A stretch of 6,204 nt of DNA from an uncultured Collinsella sp. Its GTDB lineage: Bacteria > Actinomycetota > Coriobacteriia > Coriobacteriales > Coriobacteriaceae. The notes under the pieces were generated by a model. It was not told the DNA's origin and searched no databases. It was given only the letters and a program-made list of their open reading frames with translations. Location: assembly GCA_902494035.1 (NCBI GenBank), contig CABURV010000087.1, positions 1 through 6,204 of the forward strand, in the 5' to 3' direction. The stretch's first letter is position 1. Each line of letters starts with the position of its first letter. Below are positions 1 to 4,445 of the stretch, piece by piece. A program made the position numbers and the translations under genes.

Positions 1-1
1 C

Positions 2-652
2 ATCTGTCTGTACTGGGCCTGCGCGTTTGGCTTGGGTGCGTTGTGTATTTGCCGTTTAGTGGAGCCGGCATTGCTGGGGCTGCTTGGCCGTCTGCCGGTG
101 CTGATTGTGCGGTTGTCCGCCTTTATCGTCGCGGTCGCGATGATGGTCGACGCGTTGTGCTCGCTGGCGAGCTGGCGGCGTCTGTCCGATCAGCTGGAGC
201 GCGTGCGCGCCGATCTTGCCGACCGCATCAACGAGTCGCTTGCCGATGCCTCGGACTCAATGCTCGAGCGCATTCCCGAATCGACGATTGACTCGGTGGC
301 ACAAACGCACATCCGTAGCCGTGCCGTTAACGCGTGGCTGGCCGAGCTGGGTGACGCCGCGCTCGATGCCCTGCGCGAGAAGGCTTCAATGCCGACGTTT
401 ATCGCGGATGGTGCTCGCGGCCTGGCACTTGCTGCCCGCCGTGTGGCCGATGCCGCGCCGAGCATGCCGCGTCCGTCGCTCAGTCGTCGCCTTGCCGGCA
501 AGCGCATGAGCCGTCCGGTGCCAAGCGTGTCGCTCAGCCGCCGCGACCTACGCTTCTTTAACGCCTTCCCGCGTCTGCGCATCAATCGCTACGAAGGCGT
601 CATTCGAGCAACTAATCTCCGCGACCGAGCCCGCGAGCTGTTCCGCCACTAG
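2..652 (+). CDS. Putative ABC transporter permease, CmpB-type (PF06541), 3' part only
   Basis: The frame is open from the window edge, so the start codon is missing; 216 residues and a TAG stop are visible. The first ~22 residues (ICLYWACAFGLGAL..., ending RLVEP) and residues ~31-55 (LPVLIVRLSAFIVAVAMMVD...) are two hydrophobic segments. They resemble the end of the CmpB-type membrane domain, where GRxCL-FxxxFGxGG is followed by a Pro-containing loop and a last helix ending in Asp. After that comes a ~160-residue soluble, arginine-rich tail, with a predicted helical stretch (SDQLERVRADLADRINESL) and a basic Ser/Pro/Arg segment (MPRPSLSRRLAGKRMSRPVP) near the end. The family is annotated as a putative ABC transporter permease, but no transported substrate is established and no ATPase gene is visible here. 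An internal TTG at 32 is not a credible start because the homologous membrane segment begins upstream. The family call rests on recalled patterns, not an alignment. Confidence 0.7.
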   Translation: MCLYWACAFGLGALCICRLVEPALLGLLGRLPVLIVRLSAFIVAVAMMVDALCSLASWRRLSDQLERVRADLADRINESLADASDSMLERIPESTIDSVAQTHIRSRAVNAWLAELGDAALDALREKASMPTFIADGARGLALAARRVADAAPSMPRPSLSRRLAGKRMSRPVPSVSLSRRDLRFFNAFPRLRINRYEGVIRATNLRDRARELFRH

Positions 653-695
653 CCGAGACGGGCGCGCTCACGGCTTCCTTGCTCGCGTATTTCCC

Positions 696-767
696 GTTCG
701 TTTCGCGTCCGTTGCCGCGCCGTTTCCAAGATTGCGGCGCCGTTTCCATTCGACAACGCCGCGTTTA
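696..767. promoter_or_regulatory. Phased GTTTC boxes and 20-bp tandem repeat upstream of amt (possible nitrogen-regulator site)
   Basis: GTTTC occurs at 700-704, 722-726 and 742-746, with a related GTTTA at 763-767; start-to-start spacing is 22, 20 and 21 bp, about two helical turns. Positions 711-730 and 731-750 are an imperfect tandem repeat, 16 of 20 identical, with core GCGCCGTTTCCA. At 700-726 the layout is GTTTC-n6-GTTGC-n6-GTTTC. Read on the other strand this is GAAAC-n6-GCAAC-n6-GAAAC, one base off the alternating GAAAC/GTnAC layout described for GlnR boxes in other actinobacteria. The array lies upstream of an ammonium channel gene, which fits a nitrogen-control site. That the protein is GlnR is inference only. 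Confidence 0.4.
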
Positions 768-779
768 ACAATGCCGTAT

Positions 780-813
780 CTGGTCTACACCAGTTGCCCC
801 TCGGCCGCATTAT
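780..813 (+). promoter_or_regulatory. Weak candidate promoter of amt overlapping a palindrome
   Basis: The palindrome CTGGT-CTAC-ACCAG occupies 780-793. Within it TCTACA (784-789) could serve as a -35, 18 bp before CATTAT (808-813) as a -10; each matches the sigma-70 consensus at 4 of 6 positions. This would give a start near 820 and a ~30-nt leader. A weaker alternative is TTTCCA (743-748) with TAACAA (766-771). If the first promoter is right, a protein on the palindrome would block the -35 while the GTTTC boxes upstream sit in activator positions. Confidence 0.3.
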
Positions 814-840
814 GGGCGCCGACAACGTTCATGCGACCAA

Positions 841-846
841 GGGAGA
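841..846 (+). promoter_or_regulatory. Ribosome binding site fixing the amt start at 851
   Basis: GGGAGA lies 4-5 nt before ATG 851. The upstream in-frame TTG at 794 has no comparable site and would add 19 residues of no Amt character, so 851 is preferred. Confidence 0.75.
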
Positions 847-850
847 GCGA

Positions 851-2128
851 ATGTACGATACGGGATCGACAACGTTTATGCTCATCTGCACCATGCTCGT
901 GTTTTTAATGACACCGGGTCTGGCGTTTTTCTATGGCGGCCTGTCCAGGCGCAAAAATGTCATCAACACCATGCTCATGTGCTTTGGCGCCATTGGTCTG
1001 GTTGGTGTGCTGTGGATTGTTGCCGGCTGGTCTCTGGCCTATGGCGGCGACGGTTCGAGTCCGTTTATTGGAGGCCTTGACCAGCTGCTGTGCCTGCCGG
1101 TGCTCAACCAGGTGCTGCAGGCGGCTGAGGGCAATGCTGCGGACGGTGTCGTCTACCCTCAGATCATCAACATCGCCTTCCAGATGGCATTTGCCATGAT
1201 CACGGCTGCTATCGTCACGGGCAGCCTGGCCGGCCGCGTTAAGTTCGGTGCCACGACGGCCTTCCTGGGTATTTGGCTGCTCGTGGTCTATGCGCCGCTC
1301 GCTCACATGGCTTGGGGCGGCGAGGGCTCCTTTATTGGCGATATCATCGGCGCGCTCGACTTTGCCGGCGGCGACGTGGTGCACATCTCGTCTGGTCTTA
1401 TGGGCCTGATTCTCTGCTTAATGCTCGGCCGTCGTCGCGGCTTTGGCATGGTGAGCTACCGTCCGCATAACGTGCCGTTTGTGGCGCTGGGAGCCGGCCT
1501 GCTTTGGTTTGGCTGGTTTGGCTTTAACGGCGGCAGCGAGTTCAAGGCCGACGCCGTGGCGGCACTTGCCATCCTCAATACCGTGACGGCCAGCGCGGCG
1601 GGCATGGTCTCGTGGCTTGCCGTCGAGCGCGTGCACACAGGTCGCCCCACGCTGGTGGGCGCCAGCACCGGTCTGGTTGCGGGCCTTGTGGTGGTCACGC
1701 CGGGCGCGGGCTTTGTCGAGCCGTGGGCGGCGCTGGTCATGGGCCTGATCGTATCTCCCGTCTGCTACCTGGCCATCAGCCATCTTAAGACCAAATTTGG
1801 CTACGACGATGCGCTCGACGCGTTTGGCTGCCACGGCATCGGCGGCATCCTGGGCGGCGTGCTCACGGGGCTGTTCTGCGTGCCGGAGCTCTCGTGGACC
1901 GGTAAGGGCGGCCTGTTCTACACGGGCGATGTCTCGCTGCTCATCTCGCAGATTTTGGGCATTGTGGTGACGGTCGCTATTGTACTGGTGCTCGACTTGG
2001 TGATCGCCGCGGTGGTCAAGGCGCTGTTCCACGGCAGCCTGCGCGTGGACGAGGCCGACGAGGCGCTGGGCCTGGATGCGAGTCAGCACGGCGAGAGCGC
2101 CTACCCTTCGTTCTCCGGACTCGATTAG
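851..2128 (+). CDS. amt: Ammonium transporter (Amt/MEP/Rh family)
   Basis: This is a 425-residue integral membrane channel that conducts ammonium across the cytoplasmic membrane and works as a trimer. The protein starts directly in the first transmembrane helix (TTFMLICTMLVFLMTPGLAF), with no cleaved signal peptide. Signature elements in order: FYGGLSRRKN (27-36); FQMAF with the two pore Phe (F110, F114); YAPLAHMAWGG with the recruitment-site Trp (W155); DFAGGDVVHISSG with the first twin-His (H178); LLWFGWFGFNGGS (217-229); and DDALDAFGCHGIGG with the second twin-His (H328). All pore residues are therefore present. The C-terminal tail keeps the regulatory pattern (LRVDEADEALGLD then HGESAY, ~397-418) through which Amt channels are coupled to PII. 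The PII gene follows after a 190-bp structured spacer, the usual amt-glnK order. Upstream lie phased GTTTC boxes that may give nitrogen control. The family assignment is secure; ammonium specificity is inferred from it. Confidence 0.97.
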   Translation: MYDTGSTTFMLICTMLVFLMTPGLAFFYGGLSRRKNVINTMLMCFGAIGLVGVLWIVAGWSLAYGGDGSSPFIGGLDQLLCLPVLNQVLQAAEGNAADGVVYPQIINIAFQMAFAMITAAIVTGSLAGRVKFGATTAFLGIWLLVVYAPLAHMAWGGEGSFIGDIIGALDFAGGDVVHISSGLMGLILCLMLGRRRGFGMVSYRPHNVPFVALGAGLLWFGWFGFNGGSEFKADAVAALAILNTVTASAAGMVSWLAVERVHTGRPTLVGASTGLVAGLVVVTPGAGFVEPWAALVMGLIVSPVCYLAISHLKTKFGYDDALDAFGCHGIGGILGGVLTGLFCVPELSWTGKGGLFYTGDVSLLISQILGIVVTVAIVLVLDLVIAAVVKALFHGSLRVDEADEALGLDASQHGESAYPSFSGLD

Positions 2129-2130
2129 CA

Positions 2131-2210
2131 GCTTCCCCAAGCTCCGCACCTTGCCGTTCAATCGTCGCGCGGCTTCCCCAGGCACCCGACCTTGCCCCTC
2201 AAACCGTCGC
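2131..2210 (+). repeat. Imperfect direct repeat in the amt-PII spacer
   Basis: Copy 1 is at 2131-2168 and copy 2 at 2172-2210. Both begin GCTTCCCCA, share ACCTTGCC in the middle and end CGTCGC; roughly 30 of 39 positions agree when one gap is allowed in the middle and one near the end. Copy 2 is also the left arm of the long hairpin described separately, so copy 1 looks like a duplicated, diverged half-element. It follows the amt stop codon by two bases. Confidence 0.7.
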
Positions 2211-2272
2211 TTGCGTACCGAAGTACGCGGCGCTCCTCTTTCGGGGCAATCTCGGGCACCTGGAAAACCCGC
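2169..2272. repeat. Long imperfect inverted repeat (~104 nt hairpin) between amt and the PII gene
   Basis: The outer arms 2169-2198 and 2243-2272 are complementary at about 23 of 30 positions. The best block pairs CCAGG-nn-CCCGA-nn-TTGCCCC with its complement at 2243-2263, 17 of 21. The tip is a perfect 6-bp stem GCGTAC/GTACGC (2213-2218 and 2223-2228) closed by a CGAA loop. No T-run follows the right arm, so it does not look like an ordinary terminator. It could be a repetitive extragenic palindrome, an RNA processing or stability element tuning the amt:PII ratio, or a leader structure before the PII gene. Confidence 0.7.
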
Positions 2273-2275
2273 GTC

Positions 2276-2303
2276 ATTGAATGACAATTCATTTCTTTAT
2301 TAA
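2276..2303 (+). promoter_or_regulatory. AT-rich segment with small inverted repeat, possible internal PII promoter
   Basis: After the hairpin the composition changes to AT-rich. It holds the inverted repeat TGAAT-gaca-ATTCA (2278-2291), a TTGAAT (2277-2282) resembling a -35, and TATTAA (2298-2303) resembling a -10 at a short 15-bp spacing. The PII gene may thus have its own start as well as readthrough from amt. The match is weak. Confidence 0.3.
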
Positions 2304-2318
2304 AGAGAGGAATTCACT

Positions 2319-2657
2319 ATGAAGAAGATTACGGCGATCGTTCGTGCCGAGAAGCTTGAGGTTCTTAAGGACGCGCTGTTTGCTGCTGATGTTCGCGGTA
2401 TGACTATCAACCAGGTGCAGGGCTGCGGTGCGCAACATGGCTGGAAGGAATACGTGCGCGGCAACGAGTTGCTTGTCAACACGATCCCTAAGGTACAGTT
2501 CACCCTCATCTGCGCCGATGAACATGTCGACGGAATTGTCGACATCATCTGCAACGCTGCTCGCACCGGAGCCGTCGGCGACGGCAAGATCTGGGTCGAG
2601 CCGGTCGAAGAAGTTATCCGCATTCGTACCGGCGAACACGGCCCCGCCGCGGTGTAG
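2319..2657 (+). CDS. glnK: PII nitrogen regulatory protein (GlnB/GlnK family)
   Basis: This 112-residue protein has the normal PII length. PII trimers sense ATP/ADP and 2-oxoglutarate and bind targets, here most likely the Amt channel encoded just upstream. Visible family features: N-terminal MKKITAIVRAEKL; GMTINQVQGCG leading into the T-loop, with Q39 retained; IPKVQF with K58; the nucleotide-binding B-loop RTGAVGDGKIWV (T83, G84, G87, D88, G89, K90); and RIRTGE near the C-terminus (R101, R103). The T-loop reads HGWKEYVRGNELLV. By position, residue 51, the Tyr uridylylated or adenylylated in many bacteria, is Leu, and the only T-loop Tyr is at 45. Covalent control at residue 51 is therefore not possible, and effector binding alone may govern it. 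ATG 2319 is preceded by GAGAGG at 2305-2310. Placement after amt favours a GlnK-type role; the symbol reflects context rather than proof. Confidence 0.95.
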   Translation: MKKITAIVRAEKLEVLKDALFAADVRGMTINQVQGCGAQHGWKEYVRGNELLVNTIPKVQFTLICADEHVDGIVDIICNAARTGAVGDGKIWVEPVEEVIRIRTGEHGPAAV

Positions 2658-2673
2658 GACAATCTTTCGCCTG

Positions 2674-2711
2674 ACGGGCGTGCCTCTCTTGGGGCGCGCC
2701 CGTTCTCGTCT
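2674..2711 (+). terminator. Hairpin terminator after the amt-PII unit
   Basis: ACGGGCGTGCCTC (2674-2686), a TCTT loop, then GGGGCGCGCCCGT (2691-2703) form a 13-bp stem with two G-U pairs, 16 nt after the PII stop. A weak pyrimidine tail, TCTCGTCT, follows. The very stable stem supports termination even though the T-run is poor. Confidence 0.75.
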
Positions 2712-2716
2712 ACAAT
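2689..2716 (+). promoter_or_regulatory. Candidate promoter of the HAD phosphatase gene
   Basis: TACAAT (2711-2716) matches the -10 consensus at 5 of 6 positions. TTGGGG (2689-2694), 16 bp upstream, is a partial -35 and lies inside the right half of the preceding terminator stem. The start would fall near 2723, leaving a ~16-nt leader with AAGGAGAGG at 2729-2737. Confidence 0.5.
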
Positions 2717-2738
2717 ATCGTGCAGACGAAGGAGAGGC

Positions 2739-3602
2739 ATGCCCATGATCAAGATGTTTGCGAGTGACTTAGACGGAACGCTGCTGAATGCCCTACACGA
2801 GGCCGACGGAACCATCCGCCGCGCCATTCGCGAGCTGACCGAAGCCGGGCTGCATGTGGTTCCCGCGACCGGACGCTCGACGCTGCCGATCGGCGAGCAT
2901 GGCTTCACAGGTCTGGCACTCGACGCCTGCTGCTCCAACGGATCCATCGTGCGCGACAGCCATGGTGAGGTGCTCAAGACCTGGACCATCGACCCGCAGG
3001 TTACCGAGGAGCTGCTCAAAGCGTTCCCGGACATTTGCTTCGACTGCTCCACGCCCGACGGCATGTTCTCGAGCGGTTCGTTCGAGATGCACCAGGCGGG
3101 CTTTAAAAAGGACAGTCCTATCAAGCGCATCGTGATGCGCGGCATGCGTGCACGTGGCGGGTATCACGAGGAACAGTATTTCGACCAGTCGATCGGTGAC
3201 ATCCTGCGTCATGACGTGTGCAAAATCAACTGCCGCGTGACCTCGCCCGAGCTGGAGCGCGACCTTAAGGCATATTTGGCTGAGCGATCGGACCGCGTGG
3301 TCAACGCGCCGTTCGATCCGGTGATGTTCGAGATCACGGACGTGGCGTGCAACAAGGGCGAGAGCGTGGCGTGGCTGGCGGGCTACTACGGTATTGCCGA
3401 GGACGAGGTCGCGGTCTACGGCGACGGCGGCAACGATATCGCCATGCTCAAGCGTTTCCGTCACAGCTACGCGACCAAAAACGGCAGTGACGCGGCCAAG
3501 GCCGCCGCGAGCGTGACCATCGGCAGTTGCATGGTCCACGCCGTTCCCAAGCATATGCTCGCCACCATGCGCAAGCAAAACTCCCGCACCGTCATCGAAT
3601 AA
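2739..3602 (+). CDS. Cof-type HAD-IIB family hydrolase (sugar-phosphate/phosphate phosphatase)
   Basis: This 287-residue cytoplasmic enzyme is of the usual Cof/YbiV-like length. All four HAD motifs are present: motif I DLDGTLLN with nucleophile D10 and acid/base D12; motif II ATGR with T44; motif III Lys in NKGES (K206); and motif IV YGDGGNDIAML with the Mg2+-binding D229 and D233. CCSNG (64-68) is the typical family segment before the C2 cap, which spans about 80-195. Such enzymes dephosphorylate small molecules (sugar phosphates, flavin or cofactor phosphates); the substrate cannot be told from sequence. Two ATG codons fit, 2739 (4 nt after AGGAG) and 2745 (10 nt after it); the first is given, and the difference is two residues. 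The gene sits alone between a terminator and a palindrome, with its own promoter-like TACAAT, so nothing ties it functionally to nitrogen control or to the activase. Confidence 0.93.
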   Translation: MPMIKMFASDLDGTLLNALHEADGTIRRAIRELTEAGLHVVPATGRSTLPIGEHGFTGLALDACCSNGSIVRDSHGEVLKTWTIDPQVTEELLKAFPDICFDCSTPDGMFSSGSFEMHQAGFKKDSPIKRIVMRGMRARGGYHEEQYFDQSIGDILRHDVCKINCRVTSPELERDLKAYLAERSDRVVNAPFDPVMFEITDVACNKGESVAWLAGYYGIAEDEVAVYGDGGNDIAMLKRFRHSYATKNGSDAAKAAASVTIGSCMVHAVPKHMLATMRKQNSRTVIE

Positions 3603-3630
3603 TGTGACAAAGGGACTGCCCTTCGTCACA
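3603..3630. repeat. TGTGACAAAGGG palindrome, possible terminator
   Basis: TGTGACAAAGGG (3603-3614), loop ACTG, then CCCTTCGTCACA (3619-3630) form a 12-bp stem with one A-C mismatch, starting right after the HAD stop codon. There is no T-run on the + side. It may end the HAD transcript, but its sequence resembles a dispersed palindrome I associate with Coriobacteriia intergenic regions, recalled rather than searched. Confidence 0.65.
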
Positions 3631-3637
3631 TCCTAAA

Positions 3638-3701
3638 TATTGCCTTTACGTGTTGATGCACACGGTGTGCAATAATACTCGCACTGTGCAATAGCGCACA
3701 G
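3638..3701 (+). promoter_or_regulatory. Promoter with clustered TGTGCA operator-like sites before tetR
   Basis: A perfect palindrome TGCACAC-G-GTGTGCA lies at 3657-3671. A second symmetric site, CTGTGC-n6-GCACAG, lies at 3684-3701. The 9-mer TGTGCAATA is directly repeated at 3666-3674 and 3685-3693, 19 bp apart, and its core GCAATA recurs inverted at 3638-3643. The first palindrome runs into a TG-extended -10 (TGC-AATAAT, 3668-3676), for which no clear -35 is seen. A repressor bound here would cover the promoter, which fits autoregulation by the TetR-family protein encoded next. Confidence 0.6.
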
Positions 3702-3711
3702 GCTGAGTAAC

Positions 3712-3718
3712 AAGGAGG
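3712..3718 (+). promoter_or_regulatory. Ribosome binding site supporting a TTG start for tetR
   Basis: AAGGAGG lies 4 nt before TTG 3723. No in-frame ATG or GTG exists between it and the helix-turn-helix region, so the TTG start is the sensible choice. Confidence 0.75.
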
Positions 3719-3722
3719 ACGC

Positions 3723-4433
3723 TTGTCCCAGCTCGAGAAATGCGATCGCCGGTCCCTTCGCTCGCAGCGTGCCCTTCGCCAGGCGCTTGCCAGCGAGCTT
3801 GCCGAAAGCGGCGACTTTTCGCGCATTAACGTCGCGTCGCTCACCGAGCGCGCCGGTCTTACACGCCGCACGTTCTATTCGCACTACCGCGATATTCCCG
3901 ACTTTATCAATCAAATCGAGGACGGCTTGCTGGCCGAGATCCGTGAGCGCATTGAGCTCATCACTGCAGCTCAGCTGCCTGATCTCTATCACAATATCGA
4001 TGAGCTCGAGCCGGCGCCCGGTTCGGTTGAGCTGCTGCGTTATCTTGCGGCCAACCGCGACTTAATCGGTGCGCTGCTGGGTCCGGGCGGCGACCAGGCC
4101 TTCATTAAAAGGATCATCGACACCGCTCGTGAGGCTGTGGTGCCGCGTGCGCAGACGGGCATTTTGGGCCTGGCGCTGGGTACGTTCTTTGACTACTACG
4201 TCACCTACGTCGTGAGTGCCGAGGTCGGCATGATTCAGCGCTGGTTTGAGCGTGGGCTCACCGAATCGCCCGAGGCCATGGCGCGCATTATGACGGTGCT
4301 CGCTTTTGTGCGCCCTGGTGACCTGTATGGCCAACCCATCGATATCAACGTGCCGGAATATGGCATGAAGCTATTGAACTTGCAGCTCGAGGACGCGGCC
4401 GACACCGTCGCAACCGTCGAGTCCAACAACTAA
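3723..4433 (+). CDS. TetR/AcrR family transcriptional regulator
   Basis: This 236-residue protein is slightly longer than the ~200 typical of TetR regulators because of a C-terminal tail. The N-terminal DNA-binding domain covers about 10-60: SLRSQRALRQALASEL forms the first helix, and INVASLTERAGLTRRTFYSH (35-54) holds the helix-turn-helix with the family's A-G-x-x-x-x-T-F-Y-x-H/Y signature. The C-terminal ligand/dimer domain contains LLRYLAANRDLIGALLGPGGDQAF (104-127; key parts YLAANRDL and LLGPGGD) and later MIQRWFERGLTESPEAMARI, a pattern I associate with TetR_C_8-type domains. It starts with TTG behind a strong Shine-Dalgarno. Clustered inverted repeats over its own promoter suggest autorepression. 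The activase gene begins 12 bp after its stop, so the two are probably cotranscribed and the activase would be its main target. The ligand is unknown; an acyl-CoA or acid linked to the activase pathway is only a guess. Confidence 0.92.
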   Translation: MSQLEKCDRRSLRSQRALRQALASELAESGDFSRINVASLTERAGLTRRTFYSHYRDIPDFINQIEDGLLAEIRERIELITAAQLPDLYHNIDELEPAPGSVELLRYLAANRDLIGALLGPGGDQAFIKRIIDTAREAVVPRAQTGILGLALGTFFDYYVTYVVSAEVGMIQRWFERGLTESPEAMARIMTVLAFVRPGDLYGQPIDINVPEYGMKLLNLQLEDAADTVATVESNN

Positions 4434-4445
4434 GAGGAGAGACAG

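Noticed and set aside
651..675. Terminator after the CmpB-type gene (AGCCG...CGGCT)
   Set aside because: The stem is only 5 bp plus 2 interrupted pairs with a GC-rich loop and no T-run; it overlaps the stop codon and is too weak to call.
794..850. TTG 794 as the amt start
   Set aside because: The extra 19 residues lack a membrane or signal-peptide character and there is no ribosome binding site, whereas ATG 851 has GGGAGA in place.
1418..2287. A 289-codon - strand open frame across amt and the spacer
   Set aside because: It is a shadow of amt, rich in Arg, His and Ala, with no coherent domains or ribosome binding site.
2076..2303. Small + strand open frame (75 codons) covering the amt-PII spacer
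   Set aside because: It starts inside amt in another frame and runs through the inverted repeat; no ribosome binding site and no conserved features.
2300..3629. Two overlapping - strand open frames of ~280 codons opposite PII and the HAD gene
   Set aside because: The + strand genes contain full catalytic and binding motifs; the antisense products do not and cross the terminator and spacer.
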